A stretch of DNA of 64,000 nucleotides from Anniella stebbinsi (lineage: Eukaryota; Chordata; Lepidosauria; Squamata; Anniellidae), in the NCBI GenBank assembly GCA_029215795.1, contig JARDYH010000007.1, forward strand, positions 81,417,763 through 81,481,762, in the 5' to 3' direction. Made by a program: the position numbers and the translations under genes. Below, piece after piece: positions 12,256-23,930 of the stretch (the stretch's first letter is position 1; each line of letters begins with the position of its first letter). Below the pieces are notes generated by a model. It searched no databases. It was given only the letters and a program-made list of their open reading frames with translations, and was not told the origin of the DNA.

Positions 12256-13340
12256 GTGATTTGGAGGGAGTTGAGACATCAGAGTAGAATGGGTTACAAC
12301 TGTTTATACATTGTTCCCCTTCTATCCTCCTCCCCTAGCCCTGGTGTACCCAGCGGCTCACCCATTGAGACTTCCTGTTTGCGATGCTGCTGTTTAACGC
12401 CAGGTCGGTCTGCAATAAGACTCCAGTCTCACATGGTTTAATCTGATGTGATTTATTTATTTATTTATTAAAACATTTGTATCCCACCCTATATCATTGG
12501 GAGCTCAGGGCGGTGTGCAGATAAAATCAACTGATGTAAAGCAAAAAATAATGTAAACCGCTAAAATGTATTAAATCATTAACAAGATAAAACCAGTAGA
12601 AAATTTAAAAACAATTAAAAAGTTAAAACCATGTGCAGCTTTAGCCATCAAAGGCTTTGATAAAAAGCCACGTTTTAACCTGGTGCCAAAACGAAGCCAG
12701 CATTGGTGCCAGTCAGGCCTCCATGGGGAGGGCATCCCACAACTGGGGAAAGCCCAGAAACAGCTCTGTAATGTATGTATGTATGTTTCCTGTTGGTGGG
12801 ACGCAGAGGTGGGCTCCTCCAACAGAGTCCAAATATCGGGCAGGCATATATATGGAGAGGCGCTAAGCCTTGGATGGGTGAGCTGGGTGAATGCACTTGG
12901 TGCAGCAATCAAAATAGGTTGGAGGGCCAGTGGGGTTCTGGGAGAGTTGCTGTAGTTTACACCCCACCTTGAAGCGGGCCTTGGGGGGGGGGTTGCATTT
13001 AGTGTTTGACCATAGAGACAGTTTGGGGATGTTGCTGGTGTACCGCCCTCCCTACTATCCAGTGACCACCCTGATGAACTGGCAGTGGTGGTCTGAAATG
13101 TGATGAGGTCAGGCAGGTGCCAACGCTGCTGTTTCTGGCACCTCCTGAAACATCTATTTCAGGAAGCCTTCCCTGACTGACCAGCCATGGTTTTTATCAG
13201 TATTCCGGTTTTCTAAAATAATAATTCTTAATATTAAGTTTTATTCTTTGATTTTACCTTTTAACTTTTATTGTTCACTACTGTGGAACCTGCCTAGATG
13301 TGGAGCTTCTATATACATGTTGTAAATAAATAATGATTTT
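12256..13340 (+). mobile_element. L2-like LINE remnant (plus) split by a minus-strand L2-like 3' end
   Basis: At 12380-12440 the translation gives LLFNARSVCNKTPVSHGLI with one frame break, typical of the start of an L2 endonuclease domain. The endonuclease signal resumes near 13035 as LVYRPPYYPVTTL. A 3' UTR-like end follows at 13100-13340 with a TAAATAAATAA tail. The endonuclease and 3' end are joined with most of ORF2 missing. Confidence 0.6.
12448..12965 (-). mobile_element. Nested L2-like 3' fragment, minus strand
   Basis: It starts with (ATTT)n and TTTGTATCCCACCC, the reverse of a LINE 3' tail. It continues with antisense C-terminal coding remnants such as GGGCATCCCACAACTGGGG. It sits between two parts of the plus-strand L2-like endonuclease region, so it inserted later. 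An ATGT run lies at 12770-12787. Confidence 0.6.
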
Positions 13341-13344
13341 AAAA

Positions 13345-14408
13345 ATATTTTGTTGACAGGTGTGATAGATACATTCTGGTTGATAAAAATCAATAATTAA
13401 AAAAAAATGTATCAGATTTTAAAATTTATATTGGAAAGAGCCTAGGAAAGAGCCACGCATACTAATTGTACACCTTCTAATTATACTCTATGAATATGTT
13501 AACCACAGTTTATGGAGATGGGAGATAACCTGATCAGTCCTATTCTGCACTGCAGGTGGTGTACAGAAATGCATACTCTCTCTGTCTCTGTCTCTCTCTC
13601 TCTCAAGGCCTTGCCTCTAAGTGCAAAGATAGCGAAGGTCAGTGAATTGAGAATTTGGGCAGATGTAGTAGATCTGAATAAGGAGGAGGAGTTTGGATAT
13701 AAATAGAAGAGATAGGCGAATGGAATAGAAAGTGAAACCAAAAGTGAACAGAACAGATCCTGAGGAAACTTCTGTTACATGTTCCACTGTGGAAGAGAAA
13801 TATCTAGCATGGCAGCAGCAGGCCTTAAAAGTGACCCGATTTGGAAATATTTTGTTTCTATACCTGCTGTAATTGAGATTGCATAAATTGTATTATTAGA
13901 AAATCTTTACATTTATTTTAAAACCGAAAGGGTTAACCATTCACCATGTCCGTGTTTTGGTAACGTTGTTTGTTGAAGAAGAAAACTAATCAGAAGAATA
14001 AACAATCATATTAGTACTGTTTGGTGGTGGTGGTGGTGGTGATTCTGGCACATAATGACCAAAAAACCATGATTAATTGAACAGTTGAAGCTGGTTTGTC
14101 TCCTGAAAATTTCATTCTGCTTTAGTATTAAAATGATCAAATTATCACCCCATTTATTGATGAAAATTAATCTGAAGAGAATTCAGAATAATTGCTTAGT
14201 GTGTACCTACCTTCTAATGAAACCTACCTCTCTGAATATGTATCAAGATTATATTAAACAATATTGTAGTTCTACTAAAAATGATGATTAAATAGAATCG
14301 TCCTCACTAGTGATTTAAACTGTGATTTAAATTATTAAAATTGAGTCCTTTAGAGAAGTGATTTAATCATGATTTAAATCAATTTGATTTAAATCGCATC
14401 AGCCCTTC
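13345..14408. mobile_element. Probable decayed nonautonomous DNA transposon
   Basis: The right end carries overlapping GATTTAAATCAATTTGATTT motifs, and the left end has related GATAAAAATCAATAATT motifs in the inverse sense. Such GATTTAAATC ends are common on vertebrate MITE-type elements. The interior has no transposase ORF, a TC-rich microsatellite at 13577-13604 and a (GGT)n at 14021-14041. Confidence 0.4.
14021..14041. repeat. (GGT)n microsatellite
   Basis: About seven GGT units in a row. Confidence 0.8.
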
Positions 14409-14516
14409 TGTTTTTAGTGGCAACATTCTGTATTAGTTGAAGGTTCTTTTTTACTACCTTCAAAGGTAGCCTTCATTTGAGCCTCCAGGGATCATGACGA
14501 AATGGGAACAGAGTGA

Positions 14517-14716
14517 ATTATTTATTATACCAACTTTCCTCCAAGGAGCCCAAGGTGGTGTACATGATTCCCAGAACAACCCTGTGTGGTAGGTTAGGCT
14601 GAGAGTCAGTGACTGGCCAAAGTCACCTAGTGAGCTTCATGACCAAGCGGGAACTTGAACCTGGGTCTTCTGAATCCGAGTCCAATGCTCTAACCATTAA
14701 ACCACACTGGCTCCCC
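14517..14716 (-). mobile_element. tRNA-derived SINE with Sauria-type tail, minus strand
   Basis: Read on the minus strand, the head is GTGGTTTAATGGTTAGAGCA (box A-like) and then CCCAGGTTCAAGTTCCC (box B-like). The body has GGCCAGTCACTGACTCTCAG and the tail CTCCTTGGAGGAAAGTTGG. This is the best preserved minus-strand copy in the intron. The family name (Sauria or Squam1 type) is from memory and should be confirmed. Confidence 0.8.
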
Positions 14717-15756
14717 ATTTGCTATGCAGTTATAAGCCTTCAAAGTTTGTCCAGGTCATTTTCTGTGATAAAGTGTCTACTTAAAGCAGGGGTAGGCTAC
14801 GTTGGAGGGGGTGACCAGCTCTCATACGCCGCACTTGTCCTGTTGCTAATTCGGAAGTGGCAAACCCTGGCTACTTTTCACTGAATGTCAGTGGCAAACC
14901 ACCGTGGAAGGCCAAAACACCAAACTGAGCTTGTTTTCAAGACAGATTTGTCCATTTTAGCCTTCTGCAGTGGTTTGCCACTGAGATACAGCAGCAAACC
15001 TCCATATGCAGCAGGGGCCGGATGCATCTTGTGTCGTTCACCCTGACTTCAAGCATCACTATATAGTCTCACCAACTGGTGATGTCAAAAGCAATTTCAT
15101 TTAAACTTTGGAATGATCTGTAAAGTAACACTTATCTCTGCATGGCTTCAGCTTTATGTGGGAGCAGAGTCTACTCTGTTATCATCCCTGCCTTGATATG
15201 AACATGTGATTATTAGCTGACATGATTTTCTTGAATAGCTTGAAGGGATCAGTCATGCCTGCGTAGTTGAAGAATTTTCTTCCACTCCTCATCAAATGCC
15301 ACAAGTTAGCTGCCTCGTGTTGATCTTTTAGGTGGAATGTATGTTGCTTTTTGTCATACCGCAGTCAGTAGAAAGTAATCTTGCTGCCCCCCTCACCTCC
15401 ACTGCAATACCATCCCGAGTGGCCCGTAAGAGTGACTTTCCGGTGGTGAGGAGAAATGACCTGTTTGGATTAAACCGCATTAACTTCCTTCTTTCAGAGG
15501 TAAAATTATCAAATGAGCAGGTAAATATAAAATGTAACGGTTGCCATTTTTAAGTGTGAAAAGGAGGATTCTGGGGTGGGGGCGGCACAGACCACATACC
15601 TCTGACTTAGCATAATATAGCTATATTTGAAATATTAAAAGGTGGCCTAACTCAGCTGAATGTCCATAATTAGGAGTGGTTCTCATCATAAGCCCTTGAT
15701 CTATATAACAATTGAAAATAATGTAAAGTTTTACAAAACTGTCATCCATTAACCAG
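14717..15756. other. Unannotated 3' part of the intron
   Basis: Contains an imperfect inverted motif (TGGCAAACC ... GGTTTGCCA, about 14860-15000), likely a repeat remnant. No exon is recognised. The ORF at 15332-15553 has no recognisable domain. Confidence 0.4.
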
Positions 15757-15783
15757 TTCCTTTTTCCTCTCTCCTTCCTATAG

Positions 15784-15807
15784 GAACGTCAAGGCCGTGT
15801 CAAGTAA
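15784..15807 (+). CDS. YTHDF2: YTHDF2 terminal coding exon (ERQGRVK and stop)
   Basis: Seven codons and TAA complete the protein: Glu-Arg-Gln-Gly-Arg-Val-Lys. Human DF2 ends ERQGRGK, so the penultimate residue differs (Val for Gly). The exon follows a strong acceptor and is in phase with the donor at 1323. It is too short to appear as an ORF and was found from the expected C-terminus. The coding part is 24 nt; the rest of the exon is 3' UTR. Confidence 0.93.
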   Translation, partial: ERQGRVK

Positions 15808-16690
15808 AACACTAGGCCCTTCCACAAGGACTGCAGCAGGGACGTTGCATCTTGGATATCTTTCAGAAAGGAAGAAAAACGACACCAGAGAGAATTAGGA
15901 CTTAATTCATTGACTTCATACAAACTCTTATAAACTTACAGTTTAAAAAACGTATTGGAATTTCACAAGAGACTTAGGACTTAAAAAACAAAAACAAAAA
16001 AATCCCCTTCTAGGTAGAGTAGAGGTGAAAACTGTCCCCTTTCTTTTGGCTTTGGTTGTGATTTCAGAGCATATGCTTTGTTTTTTGTCTTTTTACTATG
16101 TTATCGGATTTTAAAGTCCGCAAGTGGCATATGCCTTTTTTTTCCTCTAATTTTTTTAACCTGCTGCTTCCCTGGTTTCTGGCCTTCTGAACTCCTCTTC
16201 CCCTGGTTTTTTTTTTGTTTTGGACATTTGCACTTGGAACACCGAGTTGTGACTTTCTTTTGGACATCCACCATGGAAAGTGGGATGAGTAACTTTTTTC
16301 CATGGACTGAAAGCGGAATTCTATGAAGAATTTGAGGGGTTTTTTTATGCCTAGAAGATTTGAATGGAATTTGTCTACAAGGTCGTGTCTGAGGGGTGGT
16401 TCATTTTCTCAAAAGTCAAATACGAAGAGTCCTAAGAAATGTTCTGTTCTTGTGCATTATATGGATTACAGATTAAGTCTGGCTTGATTTGATTTGAAGG
16501 CTGAGAACAGTGATAAAAACTTGTTTGTTTACAGGAAAATTAATTTTGGAAGAAAGAAATATATTGTAAACTGTGTAGTGAATGTTTCTTCAGTTTTCTT
16601 GTTAAGCCAATGAGGAATGGGCGCTGCCTTTCTTTCACCATTAATCACTTCTCAATAATAAACGTGAGATCCTGTTGAGCATCATTTCTC
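15808..16690 (+). other. YTHDF2: YTHDF2 3' UTR
   Basis: Runs from the stop codon to about 25-30 bases beyond the AATAAA at 16657. It is T-rich and has no recognisable interspersed repeats, unlike the flanking DNA, which fits an exon under constraint. ORFs here on either strand are incidental. The exact cleavage site is inferred. Confidence 0.85.
16657..16662 (+). terminator. YTHDF2: YTHDF2 poly(A) signal AATAAA
   Basis: A canonical hexamer about 850 bp after the stop, with a downstream T/GT-rich element (TTAGTTCTTAGTGTGTAGG at about 16698-16716). A second AATAAA at 16764-16769 could be a distal alternative. Confidence 0.8.
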
Positions 16691-16769
16691 GGCCCCTTAG
16701 TTCTTAGTGTGTAGGCTACTGCTTTAATGCTTGTACATAGCAGTGAGGAGGCTGCATATGAGGAATAAA

Positions 16770-18230
16770 TGCAGGCATATTGAGTTATAACAAGGCTTTC
16801 CAGCTTCTGGTTCATTGGCTAGTTCTGGTCTTTCTCAATTAAATAACTGAGCTGTTGCCCTACCATTATCAGAACACCAAAGCTGATCTTAGCTATCAAG
16901 CAAGTAGCATTCATTTCGTATGTGTTTTTGTATTGACAGGCCAGGCATTTTATAATCCCACACCCAGTTTACATTGCAGTAGTGGTCTCTTGGATATTAA
17001 GGACTGGTTTTGTTGGTGGAATGGGGCATTTTTGCTTATGTGATGATGAACTGTGTGGTTTGGTTGGTGGGAAAAAAACAACTGTCTCAAGCATGTGGCA
17101 CTGTGGGTGATGCGGCGGAGGTTCATTATCACTGTATCACATCTGGGCAAACTTGACACATGGAAGGAACAATGCTAGTGTCTTGGGCTTCCTGCGTCAT
17201 TTAGGTTAAAGCTCTATCTGTTTAGGTTGCCAGTTGAAATAGTGTATCAAGGACCAAGGGAGATACCATTGAGATACCATGACAGAAATATCACTAATAT
17301 TGGGCTAGACTAGATTAGAGCTGCTGTTCAGTAAAAAAGGATGTACGGAGTTGCTGCTTGTTCCTTTGTGCTTTGTACTAATATGGCCTCCGCTAGTTTC
17401 TTGTCTAGGCAGACAGATTTCGTTTTTTCCCAGTTACCCAAATTTGGTGTGACATGCAGTATAGGGTGGCATGCACTCAGGTGAGTAGATGAAAAGACTC
17501 TCCAAATAATATATGCAGGGTTGTTCTTGTAAAAGTCTGCAGAAATTTGACAGCGACTCAACCCCCAAGTCTAGCAACAGAACTAAAACTATAGGTTGTC
17601 ACAGATTTCTGCTCAACGTGCTATGTAAACTTTAAAACAGGTCTTGTTTGTTTGACCATTCTGCTTTCTCTCCCCTTACAACAAAACCTAAAGACAACAG
17701 GATAAATACAGGATAAATGCACATGAGACCCTGCGCTGGATATCCCTGGGGGAGGGAAGGAGAGAATTAACCATTTGTGGTTGGTGCTGAACTAATAAGT
17801 AATAGATGTTCTTTTTTAAAAATAAATAAATAAATAAAAGAAGCAGAAATGGGTGCTTCCCAAAAGATCATTGAGGTTCTTGTGTAATTCACATTTGCCA
17901 CCCTCTCTTCACACTTTCCTTTGCCTATTTTGCTTGTCAGTCTCAAGATTCGTCTTGGTTGTCAAATCTCCTTTTTAGCTAACTGCACATAACCCAAATG
18001 GTCTCTGTTTTGGCTCTTAAGCCCGAGAGAGATGTGCTGGGCAAGGTATGGTCTGTGTGGCACCTTTTGTTCCTCGTGGGAATCCCAACTTTCCTTAAGA
18101 AATTAGCTTGGAAAACAACCATAAAGAAATGAATTGTTCTACAATTTTCTGGGGCTGCCGTAATATTTTTTTGGCTCTTCAGCAAAACAATTGCAGAATA
18201 TTGTAGACTTTTATAGATTTGAAAATGTTA
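16770..18230. other. Intergenic, nothing recognised
   Basis: Only a short (AAAT)n run near 17820-17837 stands out. No coding or RNA signal is recognised. Confidence 0.5.
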
Positions 18231-18478
18231 AATTCTAAAATTAAAATTTATAGTTTTATTTTTTTAAAAAAACCATATATACAGATTTTAAAATATGAAA
18301 CATTTTGGTATAAAACACCAGCTTCAATCACAAATAAGAATATGCTACAATATGGTGACTGAAGTTGGTGTTCTATACTGAAACGTTTCACATTTTAAAA
18401 TCTCTCTTAAATTTTTTTAAAAGATATAACATTCTAATTTAATTTAATTTTAGAATTTATTTTTTTAAATTTTTTTTA
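18231..18478. repeat. AT-rich palindromic repeat, MITE-like
   Basis: Arms at about 18281-18330 and 18356-18405 are inverted copies: GATTTTAAAATATGAAAC against GTTTCACATTTTAAAATC, and GGTATAAAACACCAGCTTCA against its partner. The outer flanks are also loosely inverted (TTCTAAAATTAAAATTTA, AATTTTAGAATTTATT). No coding content. Confidence 0.6.
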
Positions 18479-19394
18479 TGAAAAAGTATAATCTGGATGT
18501 GCTCCTTGTTCGGAGTGCTGTATCATGTGGATCGCATTGTCTGTATATTTGTTGAATATTGTAGAATTATTTATTTTATTTATTGCTGCTCTATCCTGCC
18601 TGCCTTCTATGATAGAATTCAAGTTGATGTCTCTTCTAGGCACTAAATAGATATACTTAGATATACTTAGCTTCAGCAAAGTTGATGCATCATGGACATT
18701 CACAGTGCATAGGCCTTTATGAGATATGTCATCTGTTATGTCCCATATTCATAACCACAACATTGGATGCAAAGGAGGTATTCATATTAGCTTTAGCTCT
18801 CTATTTCTTAACCTGTTTCACTTGTAGATCTACCGCATGCTAAATGTCTTTGCCTTTTGTGCCTTGAAGCCATTGAGTCTCTTGCTTCCCTGTTAACGAG
18901 TTCTGTTTCTTCACTTGCCTCTGTGGGGCACTGAAGCGCCTGGTCTGAGATGTCCCTGTGAATACTTATTTTAAGAAAATTAATAGTGAAGAATCACTAT
19001 CGCAGTTCCAAAGCTACATGAAGTAAAGTGTATGTTTTTTCAGTCCTGTCAAATGGGTTATTTGAATGGTTTCTGCAAAAGGCATTGCCTGCCATGGAAT
19101 CCTTGACATGTAGAGAGGAAAACTTTGGAATTGTGCATTCCATGCCATTGTCAGCAATATGGCTAGTGTTGAAGGGGCAATCAAGCATGGACAAGTTCTA
19201 ACCAGGGCATGATAGGACGACCGACTGAACTTTTTGAGCTCTATATGGCAACCAAGGTTAGCTTTGTGTTCTGTTAGCCTTTCTTGGGCATCTTTTGCAA
19301 AATATGTGGCCTTTTGATTAGAATGTGTAGGCAAGGCTGGGCCCCTATTCATAAAAATCTCTATAGCTAAAAAAAGAAGTCGCTTGAAAGAATC
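18479..19394. other. Intergenic, nothing recognised
   Basis: A 14-bp direct duplication (TAGATATACTTAG) occurs at about 18648-18671. No gene is seen. Confidence 0.45.
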
Positions 19395-19818
19395 ATGCAT
19401 GCTGGAAACAAAGCCCCGTGAAGAGAGACTGAAAGAACTGGGCATGTTTAGCCTGGAGAAGAGAAGACTGAGAGGAGACATGATAGCACTCTTCAAATAC
19501 TTGAAAGGTTGTCACACAGAGGAGGACCAGGTTCTCTTCTCAATCTACCCAGAGTGCAGGACGCAGAATAATGGGCTCAGTTACAGGGAGCCAGATTCCA
19601 GCTGGACATCAGAAAAAACTGCCTGACTGTTAGAGCAGTACGACAATGGAACCAATTACCTAAGGAGGTTGTGGGCTGTCCCACACTAGAGGCCTTCAAG
19701 AAGGAAGCTGGACAGCCGTCTGTCAGGTTTGCTTTAACATGGATTCCTGCATTGAGCAGGAGGTTGGACTTGATGGCCTTATAGGTCCCTTCCAACTCTA
19801 CTATTCTATGATTCTATG
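19395..19818 (+). mobile_element. CR1 LINE, 5'-truncated 3' end
   Basis: The frame encodes the CR1 ORF2 end ([20 protein letters not shown]), then, after frame breaks, WNQLPKEVVGCPTLEAFKKE. The 3' end shows the CR1 hallmark TTCCAACTCTACTATTCTAT with a tandem ATTCTATG octamer. This is the most typical CR1 copy in the window. Confidence 0.92.
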
Positions 19819-20106
19819 GACGTTGCATGTAGCGAGAAAGAACTGACTTCTGAACTCTTAAGAAAGTTTCCAAGAAGCATATGATCAGAGTGATGTGTAT
19901 GTTATGCAGCTCCACTGCACCAGTGCAGAAGTTTAACATCAGGCAAATTAGAAAAAGAAATTTGCGTTTCTAGGCCTAGGATTGCAAATATAGACTTGGA
20001 GTACATTGGGGCGGAGTGGAGTCCATGGGAAGGAAGGACAAGGGTGATTACTAGTTGTTGGGAGGTATGGCTTGGTGAGTGCCCTTTATCTTTCCTTATG
20101 AATAGC

Positions 20107-20260
20107 AAAACATATTTATATATTTTGTAGATTCATACCCCATCTTTCAATTGAATAATTCTCAAGGTGGCTTATGACAGGTTATAACAGCACCCGTCAC
20201 AAAACACTCCCTCCCCACATCAGCCTGTCTTCTGGTTGATGGATGGGGCTATGACACATT
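20107..20260 (-). mobile_element. Possible LINE 3' UTR remnant, minus strand
   Basis: TTTGTAGATTCATACCCCAT and TCAAGGTGGCTTATGACAG resemble reversed LINE/SINE 3' ends. Weak. Confidence 0.3.
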
Positions 20261-20790
20261 TCATTTTGGTTTTGCAGTCTCAGGGGGACTGGCAGTTGGA
20301 GCAGAGTGTTCTTCCCTGCCAGAAATCAAGGTCCCTACTTCCAAAGGATGGAATCAAGCTGGCCTTTCCCCACGCCACGTTTTTCCTGAAGGTAGACGGT
20401 GCAGCCTTCTAGTGGCCATTGGCCCCCTGGCCAATGGATGGGCTTGAGTGTTATAAACTAGTAGGGCTGCCACCTGAATAAAGAAACCATACTGGATTGA
20501 TTGTATTGAGTTCTGTTTGATTAAGTTTGTCTATGAATAAAGATGATAACTCTGGAGTGAAAAGTATACTTAGTTTTTAGAAGATTCACGTGGGTGTGGT
20601 AGCAGGCATCCTCTTAGAAGAATCATTCATTTCTTCCTGTTGCCTGTATGAAGAGGGGGATGCCTTTTGTAAGGCGGTGTTTGCTTATTCCAATTTTTTG
20701 TTTTTGAAGTAATAAGCATCTGCTGCCCTATTAATTAAGGGCATCCTCTTGGTTACTCAGAAGGTTTTAAATCAGTGTCCAAGTTGGAGC

Positions 20791-20978
20791 ATAGGAAGCT
20801 GCCTTATACTGAGTCAGACCCTTGGTCCATCTAGCCCAGTATTGTCGACACATACTGGCAGCGTCTCTCCAGGGTTTCAGGCAGGAGTTTTTCCAGCCCT
20901 ACCTGGAGATGCTGGGGATCCAACCTAGGATTTTCTGCATGCAATGCATGTCCTCTATCAAAATGTGCTATGGCCTGT
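20791..20978 (-). mobile_element. tRNA-Ala-like SINE, minus strand
   Basis: The plus-strand reading GAAGCTGCCTTATACTGAGT, CCAGGGTTTCAGGCAGGAG, GGGGATCCAACCTAGGATTT is the reverse of a tRNA-headed SINE. Box B corresponds to AGGTTGGATCC on the minus strand, and the box A region is decayed. Shares its body with 3870-4079. Confidence 0.7.
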
Positions 20979-21549
20979 ACCCTAGTTCGTACATAATAAA
21001 TAGTTGCCAGGACTGCTGAAAGGGAGATGGCATGCAAAATGTTTTCCCCCAAAGTATCTTGGGATGGTCAGGGAAAAGGCATGAGTGTATAAACTGTCAG
21101 AGGGTAGAAGCTAGGTACAGTAATCTGGATTTTGTGGAAAATTTTGAATTTAGGCTAATTTGCAAGGGAGGGCACATTGGACTCCCTGGAACCTTCCAGG
21201 GGCTGCCTACCTCTCCCACCGCAGCCCCTGGCCAAAACTGGAAGTGGTTGCGTGGTTGTTTTCCTAGTGCTTCTGGGAATCCTGCAGTGTGGCTGAGGTG
21301 GGGGCATGCCACGGAGGCAGCCTTCCTGGTGGTGGTGCACTAAACTTCCCATCAGGCTGCCCTAGAGAGTGGTCTAATTTGGCGTATTTATTTTCCTTGT
21401 ATTTAGTAAACAACAAAGTACCCCGTGTTATTTTTCTTGTCCCAATACACCTGAACTATTTGACCTGAAATATTTGAGGTGGGGAAATTAAAGCACACTT
21501 ACTGTGATTTAACTGTTACATAATGTACAACTTCGTATTACTGCTTACT
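20979..21549. other. Intergenic, nothing recognised
   Basis: A GC-rich stretch (about 21170-21340) has open frames on both strands but no recognisable protein. Confidence 0.4.
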
Positions 21550-22386
21550 GTCAAAGGCCCCAACCTGGGTTTGGAGGTGTGTCAACCAGTTCTGGATGGG
21601 GTTACACTCCCCCTGAAAGGCTGTGCTCGCAGCTTGGGGGTGCTCCTGAATCCGTCGCTCCAAATGACAGCTCAGATAGATGCGACGGCCAGGAGTGCCT
21701 ACTATCAGCTTCGGCTGATACGCCAGCTGCGCCTCTTCCTAGAGTTGGAAGACCTAAAGACGGTAGTGCACGCGCTGGTAACTTCGAGGCTTGACTTCTG
21801 CAATGCGCTGTACATAGGGCTACCTCTGTGCCTATTCCGGTAACTTCAACTAGTTCAAAATATGTCAGCCAGCACTGGTACACCTAGGGGTGACCATATC
21901 ACACCAGCTTTAAAATCTCTCTACTGGCTGCCAATTAGTTTCCGGGCAATGTACAAAGTGTTGGTCATTAACTTTAAAGCCCTACATGGTTTGGGTCCAG
22001 GTCACCTGCGGGATCGCCTTCTCCCATACAATCCGCCCCGCACGCTCAGGTCCTCTAAGAAGAACTTACTACAGTCAGCCAAGACTAGGCTGACAACTGT
22101 TACCCAGAGGACCTTCTCTTCTGATGCTCCCAGTAGTGGAATGACCTGCCGGGAGTGATCTGCCAACTGACCAGTCTTCAAGAATTTAAAAGAGCTATAA
22201 AGACTGATCTCTTCCGGCAGGCCTACCCAGATGAATTTTAAGTGTTTTATTGGTATTTTATTGGTATTTTAATGATTTCTTGGTTTTATGTGCTTTTAAT
22301 CAGTTTTGTGTATTTTATATTTGATGTTGTTCCCCGCCTCGATCTGGAGGGAGAGGCGGGTAATAAATATATTATTATTATTATTA
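21550..22386 (+). mobile_element. L2-like LINE, second subfamily, 5'-truncated
   Basis: Translation shows LDGVTLPLKGCARSLGVLLN, ARSAYYQLRLIRQLRLFLEL, VTSRLDFCNALYIGLPL, a stop, and then FKALHGLGPGHLRDRLLPYN. The 3' UTR has the motif CCTCGATCTGGAGGGAGAGG and a (TTA)n tail. This tail differs from the (TAAA)n tail of the 10815 copy. Copies of the same subfamily lie at 28032-28483 and 50380-50866. Confidence 0.88.
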
Positions 22387-23859
22387 GAAATGTAAAAATT
22401 TAAAGTCAATAGCATGTACTTCCCTTCCACTGTTTAAATTTAAGGACAAGACAACAGTACTGAAAACTGTTGACATACTAATAAAGTTTAGCATCCCCAA
22501 GAACCGTATGATACCCTGACAACTGCACATCTATTTCAACAGAGTTCAACTCTCTTCAAATGAGGTGGTTGGGGGCACCTTCAATTTCACAGTCACTACT
22601 TATTAGTTCTGTTTCACACTGAGAAATCTGTGTATTTCAATGACATAAAATCTCACACATTTGCTGGGGAAAAGCATCTGAAAAAGACATTAATTACAAC
22701 TTTGAAACTGCCATGCTTGCCTAATATGGCATTTGCAAATGGCATCCATTCACTGTTTTTAATGAACTTAAGAAATGGAAAATTTTCTGCGGAAAAATAA
22801 AGCACTGGGGGAAAAAAATCAGTTTTGAAAACTGTTCCGTGGAAACTTTTCTGTCTCACTTTGTTGGCTATGGACTGGTGGCCGAGGGAGTGAAAGGTCA
22901 TAGAAAGTTGGGCATGGAGACTGAATGCCACAGAGGCAGGAATTAACTGGAAAGCTGTGGGAAAAGTTAAAATCTGGATTTTTGGTGGCACATCTGCCTA
23001 GAGTCTGACGGAAAGAAGGTTGCCACCTGGCTGCTTTAATTCAGTCTAGAATGGTGGGTAAGCCTGCAAATTTTAGAATTTCCCCTTTAAATTCTTGATG
23101 TGCCCAAATGTAGTGGTAGCTGCTCCCCTCCTCCTGGCATATTTCTGATTATCCTTTGTAATGAGGGCTATAACTGTTGTCTTGTTCACGTGCCCTGAAC
23201 CGAGCCTGCATTGACCATATGCCCATATGCCCAGCAGGTGGAGAAGGCAGCAATGCATCGTTGGGTCTCTGCTATGCCCACAGCCCAACTTATGATGCCT
23301 TTTTGGTGCACGTGTCTATGTGTGCGATTTGCACCATCGTATTTCCAGTTTTGTGCCAAAGCACTATTAAATGAGGCTGGGTGGTATGTAGGCAGCCTTG
23401 GTTTCCGGTACATGTTTCTCAGAGCTAAGGCAAAAGAGCCACTCAAAACTGCTCCTCCTTGTAACCTCGTCTAGACTTGCTTTGTGTTGCTGCTGATAGA
23501 ACGTGTTCCAGCTTACTTGCGGTTTTGTTGAATTCAACTGGAAGATCAAAGAACTCCAAAACACTTAGCAGTAAAGTGGGTTGTGTGTTCGAGGCAGAAC
23601 GGACTGACCTTCCCACCCACACCCACCCCGCCTGGCTGCATTTTCCTCAGTGTTTTTACCGGCCACAGCATAATGGGAATAATACAAAGACTGAGCTCAT
23701 CAGATGCCGTCAGTGTTTCTTTTAAGTACTGTGCTCCCTTTAGCGCAAGAATGCATTTTCTGACAGGCCGCTTGTCAAAATGGCGATCTTTCTCCAAATG
23801 GTTTTCTCTAGGTTACTTTTGTATGTTACAGTCAAAGACAAAGGCTTTCCATTTAGTTC
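22387..23859. other. Intergenic, nothing recognised
   Basis: Several overlapping ORFs at 23070-23800 lack recognisable domains. No repeat was confidently classed. Confidence 0.4.
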
Positions 23860-23867
23860 AGAGGGAT

Positions 23868-23930
23868 TTGGGCTGGGGATGCTGGGAGTTATAGTCCCAA
23901 TACAGGTTGGGGAAGGCTGCCTTATACAGG
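23868..23930. repeat. Half-site of the foldback family GGGAGTTATAGTCC / GGTTGGGGAAGGC
   Basis: GGATGCTGGGAGTTATAGTC and CAGGTTGGGGAAGGCTGCC match the right arm of the foldback repeats at 39966 and 45396. The left arm is missing. Confidence 0.5.

Larger units (their letters stand above)
1324..15783 (+). other. YTHDF2: YTHDF2 last intron (14,460 bp, phase 0)
   Basis: The donor is AAG followed by GTAACT at 1324. The acceptor is a long pyrimidine tract (about 15757-15780) ending in TAG at 15781-15783, with a plausible branch site CATTAAC near 15748. Splicing joins ...VKK to ERQGRVK and a stop, the expected DF2 C-terminus. The intron lies between codons. Read-through would add nine residues (VTCLTARIW) and stop at 1353. 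Confidence 0.93.

Noticed and set aside
14640..14716. Functional tRNA gene
   Set aside because: Box A and box B motifs belong to a SINE head; no complete cloverleaf, and the body and tail match other SINE copies.
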